NCBI GenBank assembly: GCA_002633005.1
Contig: NMRA01000182.1
Coordinates: 383,077 to 447,076, forward strand
Source of the DNA: Phoronis australis
Taxonomy: Eukaryota > Phoronida > Phoronidae
DNA: 64,000 nt
Direction: 5' to 3'
A program made the translations under genes and the position numbers. Below, piece after piece: positions 62,101 through 64,000 of the stretch; position 1 is the first letter of the stretch; each line of letters begins with the position of its first letter. A model generated the notes under the pieces. That model made no database searches. It had not been told where the DNA came from and worked only from the letters and a program-made list of their open reading frames with translations.

Positions 62101-63763
62101 CATGCTTATCACGCTATCACTTGGAATTGAGAGACATAATCTGTGGCTGAATTAAACGTGTCAAATTTTGGAAGGGCTACTATAATGACTTTCTAAAACC
62201 ACTCTGAGGTTGTAACGAGTTACAACTATTATTAAAATCTCTGGTCTATTTACACCGACCTCTGTGGTGTAGTGGTTAAGGCGCTGGATTCAAAATATCT
62301 GTAGTTTCAGAAGTTGTGGGTTCAAATCCTTCCTCGAACAATATATAATCAAAAAAGCACACCGTGATGAGTGTAACACATATCTGTGCTCGCTCTTCTA
62401 AGAACGCAGGAACCAGACCAACCAAAACGTCGTGACAGTGTGAATAGTCAAGAGGTCGGTGTAAATAGACCAAGAGATTTTAATAATAATTGTAGGACTA
62501 CTGTAGTGACACCAAGAATATTGTTAAATGTTTACTGACTTGTACACATTCAGGATGTTCTGGCAGCTGAAAAAAGTCTTACTTAAGTAAGAAAATTTTT
62601 TAGACTTTTTGGGTGAGTGGCCTTGTTTAATTTTGCTGTCTGGACAGCTAAATGAGTGGGAATGCAGTTTTTAATAGTTAAGAAGAGTAGTGTTATGTTG
62701 TACAAAAATGCAAAAAGTTTGTTTTGATGAGCAAATAGAATCTTTTGAAACTGGAGATGTAAATAAATGTGAAATGTAAAGACGAAAATAAGATATCAAC
62801 TGCACATTTATTCTCCACCAGTATGCTTTATACTGCTAGAGAAAAAAGCTTTGCAATGTGACATGACTTCAGTCTGTGAAGTCATGTGGCTCTGTGTGAA
62901 AGTCTTGTGCCTGAGAAAATTAATACTGTTACTTCCCTGATGTTTGCCAAATCTGACAAGTCACTTATTTTGGGTTTTTATATTTACCATTGCTCTATCT
63001 TGTCATTTATCCTCCTTGATCACCATTGGTCAGATTTTCTTCTACTTGTTTTCATTTCCAGGTATGTTAAAGCATCTGTCTTCCCAGAATGCCTGGCGGT
63101 TGCTGGAGTGCCTTCAATCCTCCTACCAGTTCTCTTGTGACTTTGACCGCCGGCCGGGCCTCAAGTTCCTCATCCAGAAAGTAATGGACAGCGAGGTGTC
63201 GGCTAATCTCTACAAACAGGCTGGTGTCAGTATGACGTTCTACGTGCACGCATTGTTAGAGATCTGTGCCACTCATGACAGTATTACCGTTGAGGCTGTG
63301 CGTCAGATGGTGTCGGATACTGACCTTAGCGCAGGTGGTGATGCCAATGCTTCGCCGTCAAGATCCTTTTTCGGGGCTTTGAGCGAAGTTAGTGCATCCG
63401 GCACTAACCAAAGGACTAATAGAAGTGTGTCTTTGGATAGTTTAGGTGCTACTACAATAAAATGTACAGATTCAGATGTTCCAGTGCCGATATCTGCGGA
63501 TATTTCGAGATTCATGAAGTGCTTACGTTCAAGTTGTGATGCTCTCTGTCAGAAATATGTAGATCTGCTGTATGATAAGTATGGTGAAACGTCAAGTGGG
63601 GACAGGATATCAAAACAGCCACTGTTTCTTATCGCTGCACAGCATGACGATATTTCAGTGCTTAAACGGGACAAACATATATCTGAGATTGTTCGCGAGA
63701 AGTTGGAGTTTAAGCGGAGTCAAGAACTGGCAGCTATGACGACCACAGCTGTCCGTCAGCAAG
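5055..63763 (+). CDS. ARFGEF3: ARFGEF3/BIG3 ortholog, 33 coding exons, 3' end outside window
   Basis: Large Sec7-family protein of the BIG group. Known from mammals: BIG3 acts in secretory-granule biogenesis and restrains insulin and glucagon release, and binds prohibitin 2; here this is inferred from orthology. Coding exons: 5055-5139, 10333-10384, 19701-19782 (or copy 20251-20332), 20723-20857, 29589-29657 (or copy 32136-32204), 37726-37842, 39275-39323, 39873-39948, 41190-41300, 41519-41680, 42928-43060, 43527-43639, 44429-44601, 45136-45453, 45884-46041, 46783-46945, 48254-48361, 49232-49450, 50365-50602, 50952-51068, 51499-51684, 52004-52274, 52726-52905, 53782-54037, 54873-55047, 55584-55708, 56044-56502, 56918-57079, 57698-57815, 58964-59192, 59635-59768, 61597-61790, 63062-63763. 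Phases match at every junction (5869 nt, 1956 codons plus one base). Similarity to human BIG3, recalled from memory, runs collinearly from residue 1. The start has a CACCATGG context and an in-frame TGA 27 nt upstream. One intron is GC-AG. Confidence 0.95.
7437..8330 (+). mobile_element. Helentron-like repeat copy H1, 3'-truncated
   Basis: Begins ATGCACCCACATAT, the 5' signature shared with copies at 18109 and 35602. It contains the recurring cores tgaaatttggcag and cctagtggca; the gtgtgcccc...ggca landmark recurs about 450 bp apart (near 7674 and 8125), the period seen in the long copy at 35.6 kb. The 3' hairpin end is absent. No transposase reading frame is visible. Confidence 0.55.
9281..9706. 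mobile_element. Foldback/MITE-like element with 82-bp inverted arms
   Basis: The arm at 9281-9362 is the reverse complement of 9625-9706 with roughly eight mismatches; both are 82 bp. The ~262-bp centre carries no convincing reading frame. The arms make short antisense ORFs here, which are not genes. Confidence 0.7.
10333..10384 (+). CDS. ARFGEF3: ARFGEF3 coding exon 2
   Basis: Acceptor TTTTCAG at 10326-10332, donor GTAAAA at 10385. Completes a split Asp codon, then [16 protein letters not shown], aligned to the human stretch before LREKCLLP. Leaves after two bases of Arg. Confidence 0.85.
12041..12046 (-). terminator. Polyadenylation signal AATAAA of the nested peptide gene
   Basis: The + strand TTTATT gives AATAAA on the - strand, 53 nt downstream of the stop codon at 12099-12101. 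Cleavage is expected roughly 10-30 nt further, near 12015-12030. Confidence 0.6.
12099..12114 (-). CDS. Nested peptide gene, last coding exon
   Basis: Acceptor TTTTCAG on the - strand. One base completes Arg62, followed by E-T-L-D and TGA. Short, and therefore the weakest exon of the model; it is supported by phase and by AATAAA 53 nt downstream. Confidence 0.6.
12099..14215 (-). CDS. Unrecognised 66-residue secreted peptide gene, three coding exons, nested antisense in ARFGEF3
   Basis: Exons read on the - strand: 14215-14157, 12857-12732, 12114-12099 (stop TGA at 12101-12099). Donors are GTAAGT and GTCAGT; acceptors CTGCAG and TTTCAG; both junctions split codons after two bases and match. 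The product starts [17 protein letters not shown], a clear signal peptide; a likely cleavage site is after VDA24, leaving 42 residues. The mature part has only two cysteines (C27, C32) spaced as CGGLGC, an acidic Ser-rich tail (eight acidic and four basic residues), and dibasic pairs RK at 37-38 and KR at 61-62. A TATA box, a short 5' UTR exon and a poly(A) signal bracket it. I do not recognise the family: a small effector or antimicrobial-type peptide, or a peptide-hormone precursor, would both fit. Existence is well supported; function is unknown. Confidence 0.78.
12732..12857 (-). CDS. Nested peptide gene, mature-peptide exon
   Basis: 126 nt, entered and left with two bases of a codon. Encodes residues 21-61, including the CGGLGC pair, RK dibasic, and Ser/Asp/Glu-rich tail. 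Acceptor CACTGCAG and donor AG|GTCAGT are both canonical. GC content stands out from the surrounding AT-rich intron. Confidence 0.8.
13077..13465. mobile_element. TTAA-flanked MITE, copy 1
   Basis: 389 bp bounded by TTAA at both ends. The ends are imperfect inverted repeats (TTAAAG..G.A.TTGCA..CT). The interior is shared with copies at 60277-60679 and 61317-61548. TTAA ends suggest piggyBac-type mobilisation, by inference. It lies inside the middle intron of the nested peptide gene. Confidence 0.6.
14157..14221 (-). CDS. Nested peptide gene, signal-peptide exon
   Basis: On the - strand the exon begins after TTTCCTAG with GTAACT, then ATG at 14215-14213. Encodes the hydrophobic signal sequence and leaves after two bases of Thr20 at donor GTAAGT. 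Six 5' UTR bases precede the ATG. Confidence 0.8.
14338..14366 (-). other. 5' UTR exon of the nested peptide gene
   Basis: A short leader exon ends CTCTCTG|GTCAGT at 14338/14337, then a 116-nt intron runs to the signal-peptide exon. The 5' limit is set only by distance from the TATA box, so it is approximate. Confidence 0.5.
14393..14402 (-). promoter_or_regulatory. TATA box of the nested peptide gene
   Basis: GCTATAAAAA on the - strand, about 30 nt upstream of the inferred transcription start and correctly oriented to the leader exon. A strong TATA element suits a tightly regulated, highly expressed secretory-peptide gene (inference). Confidence 0.6.
17791..18684. repeat. Doubled block around the N at 18367 (filled and empty allele)
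   Basis: 17791-18108 matches 18368-18684 nearly base for base. The first copy then runs into the Helentron-like element at 18109; the second runs on into unrelated unique DNA. The N joins the two contig ends. Confidence 0.8.
18109..18366 (+). mobile_element. Helentron-like insertion H2, polymorphic
   Basis: Starts ATGCGCCCACATAT and forms a near-palindrome with tatgtggacgcat; then a (cgtc)n-like tract, tgaaatttggcacatatgtt and cccctagtggcaattttag. It is cut off by the N at 18367. The second haplotype copy lacks it, fixing its 5' edge directly after TTTGTTTTT. Confidence 0.7.
19701..19782 (+). CDS. ARFGEF3: ARFGEF3 coding exon 3 (first copy)
   Basis: 82 nt, entered after two bases of Arg and left on a codon boundary. 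Reads [14 protein letters not shown], matching human REKCLLPLQLALES. Because 82 is not a multiple of three, this copy and the one at 20251 cannot both be spliced in. Confidence 0.9.
20251..20332 (+). CDS. ARFGEF3: ARFGEF3 coding exon 3 (second copy, probably allelic)
   Basis: Differs from the first copy at two third-codon positions only (CTG/CTA and TTA/TTG, both Leu). Splice sites are identical. Counted once in the protein. Confidence 0.85.
20723..20857 (+). CDS. ARFGEF3: ARFGEF3 coding exon 4
   Basis: 45 whole codons between TTTTGTAG and GTAAGT. Contains [17 protein letters not shown] and ends EIQIEVMK, matching human EERFVSMETDSD...EDLQVEVMK. Confidence 0.92.
21638..23456. repeat. Direct repeats of ~178 bp separated by ~1.46 kb
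   Basis: 21638-21814 and 23280-23456 align throughout (roughly 15% divergent), including attataactccatgtg and gcattcagg. No N separates them. They could be the ends of a small LTR-like (TRIM) element or two copies of one repeat; no primer-binding site or coding remnant is recognisable between them. Confidence 0.5.
24512..24517 (-). terminator. Poly(A) signal AATAAA for the TLR gene
   Basis: AATAAA on the - strand, about 120 nt past the TLR stop codon. Confidence 0.45.
24636..26861 (-). CDS. Toll-like receptor (multiple cysteine cluster type), intronless
   Basis: 741 residues in one open frame. Signal peptide [19 protein letters not shown], then LRRs (about residues 40-250) with repeats such as [15 protein letters not shown] first LRRCT starts at CDCDMY (about 256), an LRRNT at CPDACSC (about 365), then a second LRR set and a second LRRCT at [10 protein letters not shown] (about 490). 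A single membrane helix lies at about 531-553 and a TIR domain at about 579-715. Two cysteine clusters mark the multiple-cysteine-cluster TLR type common in protostomes and also present in invertebrate deuterostomes. TIR box 1 is NDAFVFYHS; the BB loop reads RDFELGISF, lacking the Pro of vertebrate TLRs and closer to Drosophila Toll; the box-3 FW is not evident. Role by family: extracellular ligand sensing and TIR-adaptor signalling. The start has AACATGG context. Confidence 0.93.
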   Translation of the reverse strand: MECLYIFVILLGLITEVSCNCVVIRSKDESEWKNLTTVQPTVKCFQATSLGLEGLNTRQLCTSLANITTIDVSNNSLRNVTDFKCFVRVKHLNLSMNNIEHLQSGDFKEFGELKTVDLSWNGIKHISPKAFPWQNLQKLESINLTHNNLTELDSWYLMLNNNTFRYLNVSYNNIRTFSNSYKWDIKTSARSKEKQPKLCLDLSNNNVSQITYETILLFKIQELFTEYYSTIANIDLLDIDATFGNSIQTLFIGHKWKCDCDMYLLYHLFWEAMCTYLRGTLTEAECVPLWGSKEITGFEYGKCQSNALCQNHSGKKELDLLACLLNYMTSIVCNNTSEQLEGKPLVNLNRSELYATCTVRKNCPDACSCIKDYKNTTITSVNCTGQHLTDLPHQMPSGNLKLYMDKNEIKELQQSRNYWKQVIVLDISFNNISQMSHSVFDNMTNLRELYLHNNKIKEINKKIRDVLQERKLIQKTLNTIQIHENPLQCDCSLQRWLKNLKFAKTYFANVTCGFTGLQSLMDYDCIIDVTGIIIGTTCGIVIAAVLLFVSYRYRQQITIVLYNRIGIHFGHMLEEVHEYENNDAFVFYHSDIDDQRKFVTDKLCADLENDIIAYKLIVPDRDFELGISFQENINVAIKKSRRCILIVSRQFIKSKTCMGVFKLAHEKNSNRKGRYLVIVKYNQIYRNDYIDSALLAESNVLYSQYMHLGCFIDIASKQFTKTLKYMMPKAKKERDTREMEG
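26932..26990 (-). promoter_or_regulatory. Putative TLR promoter (TATA-like, ETS-like, CCAAT)
   Basis: On the - strand, ATATATAAC lies about 75 nt upstream of the ATG, AGGAAGTG (ETS-like) near 26962-26970, and an inverted CCAAT box near 26983. Spacing is plausible for a short-leader intronless gene, but these are small motifs in AT-rich DNA. Confidence 0.35.
27602..28158. mobile_element. MITE-like element with ~37-bp imperfect terminal inverted repeats
   Basis: The left end GTGTTCTCTAATAGTTCGTA is matched in reverse complement by the right end (GTGTTTTCTCAAATAGTTTG) at 28158. About 557 bp. No transposase is recognisable. Confidence 0.5.
29589..29657 (+). CDS. ARFGEF3: ARFGEF3 coding exon 5 (first copy)
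   Basis: 23 whole codons starting [20 protein letters not shown], aligned to human VLLCITYTPTFDLNGSAVLK. Acceptor TGTTGCAG; the donor is GCAAGT, a GC-AG intron, in both copies. Confidence 0.88.
29658..29757 (+). repeat. 27-bp minisatellite abutting the exon 5 donor
   Basis: About 3.7 copies of caagtatgaccagctggtat plus caatgac, beginning at intron base 2, so the first unit forms part of the 5' splice site. It is broken by the N at 29758. Confidence 0.85.
29780..31350 (+). mobile_element. Helentron-like repeat H3 (core and 3' end)
   Basis: Many cores: tgtgccccctagtggcaatt, tgtgaaatttggctgatgtg, ggcggatgtgttcctgtgg. The 3' signature tttcaacactccgcgttg lies at about 31319. Same family as 35602-37443. 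The 5' boundary is unclear and the element spans contig joins. Confidence 0.5.
32136..32204 (+). CDS. ARFGEF3: ARFGEF3 coding exon 5 (second copy, probably allelic)
   Basis: Identical to 29589-29657 across all 69 bases, with the same GC donor. Phase 0 at both ends, so a true tandem copy would be tolerated by the frame, but the flanking doubled block with N gaps points to assembly. Confidence 0.85.
32206..32318 (+). repeat. 27-bp minisatellite, second copy
   Basis: About 4.2 units of the same 27-mer, unbroken here, ending at gaccaaggcc. Confidence 0.85.
33226..33480. repeat. Dispersed repeat R2, copy 1
   Basis: Shares ordered blocks with 49507-49760: aagatctca, aatggtg.ctgc.gaa.tgattgg, and caagctaatgt.ttgcagtctac-like. 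Identity is moderate and the ends are undefined. Confidence 0.4.
34566..34706 (+). CDS. Candidate cassette exon of ARFGEF3 (47 codons)
   Basis: Flanked by CTTTGCCTTCCAG and AAG|GTAAAG. Reads [20 protein letters not shown] then [18 protein letters not shown] and on, with no stop and coding-like third positions. Phase 0 at both ends, so it fits exactly between exon 5 and exon 6 (both phase 0). Human BIG3 has no residues here, so it would be an extra or alternative exon, or an exon of an unrelated gene. Confidence 0.45.
35602..37443 (+). mobile_element. Helentron-like element H4, full length with ~450-bp internal tandem units
   Basis: 5' end ATGCACCCACATAT with a palindromic partner tatgtggtcgcat. 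The interior repeats a ~450-bp unit: the landmark gtgtg[c/t]ccctag.ggcaatt falls at about 36031, 36481 and 36930. The 3' end GTGGGCACATTT is followed by the hairpin CAACGC-TCC-GCGTTG (37420-37434). Non-autonomous, no reading frame. The 3' hairpin, internal tandem units and lack of long TIRs resemble Helentron-derived (HINE) elements, by inference. Confidence 0.65.
37726..37842 (+). CDS. ARFGEF3: ARFGEF3 coding exon 6
   Basis: 39 whole codons. [20 protein letters not shown] aligns with human VCIETYISSCHQRSINTAVR of the DCB region. Acceptor CTTGTAG, donor GTAAGA. Confidence 0.93.
39275..39323 (+). CDS. ARFGEF3: ARFGEF3 coding exon 7 (NAGNAG acceptor)
   Basis: Reads [15 protein letters not shown] after an optional Gln. 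The acceptor is TTAGCAG, so splicing can start at 39275 or 39278 and add or drop one Gln without changing frame. Leaves after one base; donor GTGAGT. Low conservation to human, chosen by phase and splice sites. Confidence 0.75.
39873..39948 (+). CDS. ARFGEF3: ARFGEF3 coding exon 8
   Basis: [20 protein letters not shown] aligns with human SLCDDVVSVLTVLCEKLQAA. Phase 1 in, 2 out; donor GTAAGT. Confidence 0.9.
41190..41300 (+). CDS. ARFGEF3: ARFGEF3 coding exon 9
   Basis: [20 protein letters not shown], then [10 protein letters not shown], aligned to human LQLLYLECILSVLSSSS...FTDLIW. Phase 2 in and out. Confidence 0.93.
41519..41680 (+). CDS. ARFGEF3: ARFGEF3 coding exon 10
   Basis: [20 protein letters not shown] matches human KNLCPALIVILGNPIHDKTI, followed by a [11 protein letters not shown] stretch matching human GRGSGCSCTAP. 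Donor GTATGT. Confidence 0.95.
42624..42835 (+). repeat. 38-bp minisatellite, about 5.6 copies
   Basis: Unit catgctctatattacattga plus acatggacacatggcact, near-perfect in each copy. It lies in intron 10, about 90 bp before exon 11. Confidence 0.9.
42928..43060 (+). CDS. ARFGEF3: ARFGEF3 coding exon 11
   Basis: [20 protein letters not shown] matches human [20 protein letters not shown]; ends LEALKSVKE. One of the best conserved exons. Confidence 0.96.
43267..43397 (+). mobile_element. tRNA-derived SINE, family S1
   Basis: tRNA-like head gtgtggcccactgggataag (A box) with B-box-like GGTTTAAGTC and a closing gccacact, then the family tail cttgtctcaggtctcgagct. Same family as 47962-48083 (reverse). 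Confidence 0.7.
43527..43639 (+). CDS. ARFGEF3: ARFGEF3 coding exon 12
   Basis: [16 protein letters not shown] aligns with human LCDLAGPSSTESES; ends DMALLRL. Phase 0 in, 2 out; donor GTAAGT. Confidence 0.9.
44429..44601 (+). CDS. ARFGEF3: ARFGEF3 coding exon 13
   Basis: [16 protein letters not shown] and [17 protein letters not shown] align with human AVSCVCTLLGALDELSQGKGLSEGQVQ. The open frame runs on past the donor GTAAGA at 44602, but phase and the repeat downstream fix the end here. Confidence 0.88.
44628..44945 (+). repeat. Imperfect short tandem array (ctagttactga)n
   Basis: About 300 bp of degenerate 10-12-bp units built on CTAGTTACTG, starting some 27 bp after the exon 13 donor. 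Near-palindromic core ACTAGT. Confidence 0.85.
45136..45453 (+). CDS. ARFGEF3: ARFGEF3 coding exon 14
   Basis: Variable Ser/Thr-rich first part, then [20 protein letters not shown] and [15 protein letters not shown], matching human EEVDTALQNFASTFCSG. The variable linker before it is much shorter than the roughly 200-residue human one. Confidence 0.93.
45884..46041 (+). CDS. ARFGEF3: ARFGEF3 coding exon 15 (Sec7-like region begins)
   Basis: [18 protein letters not shown] matches human ADSLYTAAHCALLLNLKL. Phase 1 in, 0 out. Confidence 0.94.
46783..46945 (+). CDS. ARFGEF3: ARFGEF3 coding exon 16
   Basis: [18 protein letters not shown] aligns with human VLMVFSQAWIEELYHQVL. Acceptor TTTTCCAG, donor GTACAT. 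Confidence 0.93.
47388..47630 (+). repeat. ~31-bp tandem array in intron 16
   Basis: About seven units of ctgtaatacattacagttac plus t.tatcatact, with shortened variants. Confidence 0.85.
47962..48083 (-). mobile_element. tRNA-derived SINE, family S1, best tRNA-like head
   Basis: Read on the - strand the head runs from AGTGTGGCCTACTGGGATAG, through B box GGTTCAAGTCC, to a closing CACACT that pairs with AGTGTG like an acceptor stem. The tail is shared with 3224 and 43267. A SINE, not a functional tRNA: the family tail is attached and the arms are imperfect. Confidence 0.7.
48254..48361 (+). CDS. ARFGEF3: ARFGEF3 coding exon 17
   Basis: [14 protein letters not shown] matches human IDGLESSAIGGQLM. 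Phase 1 in and out; donor GTAGGA. Confidence 0.92.
49232..49450 (+). CDS. ARFGEF3: ARFGEF3 coding exon 18
   Basis: [19 protein letters not shown] aligns with human VAFARYILVGCWKNLIDTL; then [19 protein letters not shown] matches human AICMSLDGLRKAARLSCAL. Within the Sec7-like region, yet no FRLPGE glutamic-finger motif. Confidence 0.95.
49507..49760. repeat. Dispersed repeat R2, copy 2
   Basis: Partner of 33226-33480; see that entry for the shared blocks. Confidence 0.4.
50365..50602 (+). CDS. ARFGEF3: ARFGEF3 coding exon 19
   Basis: [20 protein letters not shown], then [10 protein letters not shown], matching human WLHTAHVLCMEAILSVGLEMGSHNPDCWPHV. Phase 1 in, 2 out. Confidence 0.95.
50952..51068 (+). 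CDS. ARFGEF3: ARFGEF3 coding exon 20
   Basis: [16 protein letters not shown] aligns with human CEYVGTLEHNHFSDGA. Acceptor CTGACAG, donor GTAAGA. Confidence 0.92.
51499..51684 (+). CDS. ARFGEF3: ARFGEF3 coding exon 21
   Basis: [19 protein letters not shown] aligns with human PLSIQDLVREGSRGRASDF; ends near human TLSTQADR. Phase 2 in and out. Confidence 0.9.
52004..52274 (+). CDS. ARFGEF3: ARFGEF3 coding exon 22
   Basis: [20 protein letters not shown] matches human LHLFRLGNAMLRIVRSKARPL; ends [15 protein letters not shown] like human HVMRCWSLVAPHLVE. Confidence 0.95.
52726..52905 (+). CDS. ARFGEF3: ARFGEF3 coding exon 23
   Basis: [17 protein letters not shown], then [17 protein letters not shown], matching human AACHKERHVSQKAVSFI and PPHFHFNEALFRPFERI. 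Sixty whole codons. Confidence 0.96.
53782..54037 (+). CDS. ARFGEF3: ARFGEF3 coding exon 24
   Basis: [12 protein letters not shown] and [19 protein letters not shown] match human QSGWRPLFSALE and VFEAFLNTDNIQVFANAAT, the best conserved block of BIG family HDS repeats. Confidence 0.97.
54873..55047 (+). CDS. ARFGEF3: ARFGEF3 coding exon 25 (acidic linker)
   Basis: Acidic run [20 protein letters not shown], then [13 protein letters not shown] matching human DLCLPALDYLRRC. The Ser-Asp run is not in human BIG3 and resembles casein-kinase-2 sites (inference). Confidence 0.94.
55584..55708 (+). CDS. ARFGEF3: ARFGEF3 coding exon 26
   Basis: [20 protein letters not shown]; weakly conserved linker. 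Chosen by phase (2 in, 1 out), acceptor TTCTACAG and donor GTATGT. The open frame continues into the intron, but phase with exon 27 fixes the end. Confidence 0.82.
56044..56502 (+). CDS. ARFGEF3: ARFGEF3 coding exon 27
   Basis: About 100 residues of acidic, Gln/Ser-rich linker, longer than the human one, then [17 protein letters not shown] and [16 protein letters not shown] matching human GLIEVWIILLEQLTAAV and TLDLLFELLRDVTKTP. Phase 1 in and out. Confidence 0.95.
56918..57079 (+). CDS. ARFGEF3: ARFGEF3 coding exon 28
   Basis: [20 protein letters not shown], then [18 protein letters not shown], matching human LLLPVMSVWLRRSHKDHSYW and ANFKHAIGLSCELVVEHI. Confidence 0.96.
57698..57815 (+). CDS. 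ARFGEF3: ARFGEF3 coding exon 29
   Basis: [20 protein letters not shown], then LGCACIR, matching human KDLFELLVACVAKPTETISRVGCSCIR with no length change across the junction. Confidence 0.96.
58276..58400 (+). mobile_element. Short fragment of the Helentron-like family
   Basis: ttttatacgcccacatatat resembles the family 5' end; the following ~100 bp keeps only scraps (taccccctgg). Confidence 0.35.
58601..58736 (+). repeat. Exact tandem duplication, 68 bp x 2
   Basis: tttatcatgctactactcca onward repeats at 58669 with no mismatch seen, in intron 29. Confidence 0.9.
58964..59192 (+). CDS. ARFGEF3: ARFGEF3 coding exon 30
   Basis: [20 protein letters not shown], then a 57-residue stretch ending [10 protein letters not shown]; human has YVLVTAGPVFTEEMWRLACC and YWRIRAMAQQ. 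Confidence 0.96.
59635..59768 (+). CDS. ARFGEF3: ARFGEF3 coding exon 31
   Basis: [20 protein letters not shown] matches human VFMLDTQCSPKTPNNFDHAQ. Phase 0 in, 2 out. Confidence 0.94.
60277..60679. mobile_element. TTAA-flanked MITE, copy 2
   Basis: TTAAAGTGGACCTTGCAAGC at the left, CATGCAAATACATCTTTAA at the right; interior shared with 13077-13465 (for example ggggaataacactgcatgat). Confidence 0.65.
61317..61548. mobile_element. TTAA-flanked MITE, copy 3, 5'-truncated
   Basis: Shares tgctggggaataaca and the right end atccaaatgtacttttaa with copies 1 and 2, but the left end is missing. Confidence 0.55.
61597..61790 (+). CDS. ARFGEF3: ARFGEF3 coding exon 32
   Basis: [20 protein letters not shown] matches human FREIVVSLLSHQVLLQNLYD. 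Phase 2 in, 1 out; donor GTTAGT. Confidence 0.95.
62222..62493. mobile_element. 272-bp element with ~42-bp TIRs and an internal tRNA-like promoter
   Basis: 62222-62263 is the reverse complement of 62451-62493 apart from one substitution and one 1-nt gap. Just inside the left arm is a tRNA-like stretch: A box TGGTGTAGTGGTTAAGGCG, anticodon-loop-like ttCAAaa (Leu-like), B box GGTTCAAATCC. The T-arm does not pair well, so it is not a working tRNA gene. No reading frame. Confidence 0.75.
63062..63763 (+). CDS. ARFGEF3: ARFGEF3 coding exon 33 (last in window)
   Basis: [19 protein letters not shown] and [19 protein letters not shown] match human EFDTSPGLKCLLKKVSGI and NLYRQSAMSFNIYFHALVC. Then a variable Ser-rich stretch and [20 protein letters not shown] like human LVKRLHKLCMELCNNYIQMH. 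The frame stays open to a TGA at 63775, but donor GTATTG at 63764 with one base carried over fits the remaining ~200 C-terminal residues lying beyond the window. Confidence 0.93.
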
Positions 63764-64000
63764 GTATTGTATCATGAATGTCATGATTTTGTCTTGAAAT
63801 ACTGTAAACATCCCCTAAAGTGCCTTTGTCAAAGCAGTAAAGTACTAAAATGATAATAAGTGATGATTGAATGGATTTTTTCATCAACGTGTTGATTTTC
63901 ACGTTAATATTTGACTTCAGTATCCAAATGGGACTTGTTTTTATTGAAAGACCCGTGAGTAATTCTAACGGCAGCTTTGGCATTTCTGTTTTAAAAAGAC
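63764..64000 (+). other. Start of ARFGEF3 intron 33
   Basis: AT-rich, no coding potential seen. Confidence 0.6.

Noticed and set aside
62256-62336. Functional tRNA-Leu gene
   Set aside because: A and B boxes are present, but the T-arm and acceptor pairing fail and the segment is enclosed in a TIR element.

Overview
This is a window from an intron-rich, AT-rich animal genome, most likely a marine invertebrate. Exons are short, joined across GT-AG introns in matching phase, and the introns are full of non-LTR, SINE, MITE and Helentron-like repeats. A Toll-like receptor of multiple-cysteine-cluster type and allelic copies differing by a few percent fit a highly polymorphic deuterostome or lophotrochozoan. 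A hemichordate is my guess, but the sequence alone does not settle the species.

Main gene. Almost the whole window is one gene on the + strand: the ortholog of ARFGEF3 (BIG3, brefeldin A-inhibited guanine nucleotide-exchange protein 3). I traced 33 coding exons from the start codon at 5055 to a donor at 63763/63764. Each joins the next in phase, giving about 1956 residues. The last ~200 residues (judged by human BIG3) lie beyond the right edge. A 3' splice site at 5010-5011 implies a non-coding 5' exon further left.

Nested genes, both antisense. (1) In ARFGEF3 intron 2 (12.0-14.4 kb, - strand) is a small four-exon gene for a 66-residue secreted peptide, with TATA box, signal peptide, phase-matched introns, stop and AATAAA. 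I do not recognise its family. (2) In intron 4 (24.6-26.9 kb, - strand) is an intronless 741-residue Toll-like receptor with two cysteine-cluster LRR blocks, one membrane segment and a TIR domain.

Left flank (1-5 kb): no certain gene; a decayed LINE reverse transcriptase (1.5-2.4 kb), a tRNA-derived SINE, and a doubled ~0.8 kb block. Introns 1-5 (5-38 kb) are long and repeat-laden; the right part (39-64 kb) is exon-dense.

Assembly caution. Six single Ns (3825, 18367, 19980, 28590, 29758, 31073) sit at or within near-identical doubled sequence. I read these as unmerged haplotype contig ends. They duplicate ARFGEF3 exon 3 and exon 5. One pair is an empty/filled pair for a mobile-element insertion, which fixes that element's 5' end.
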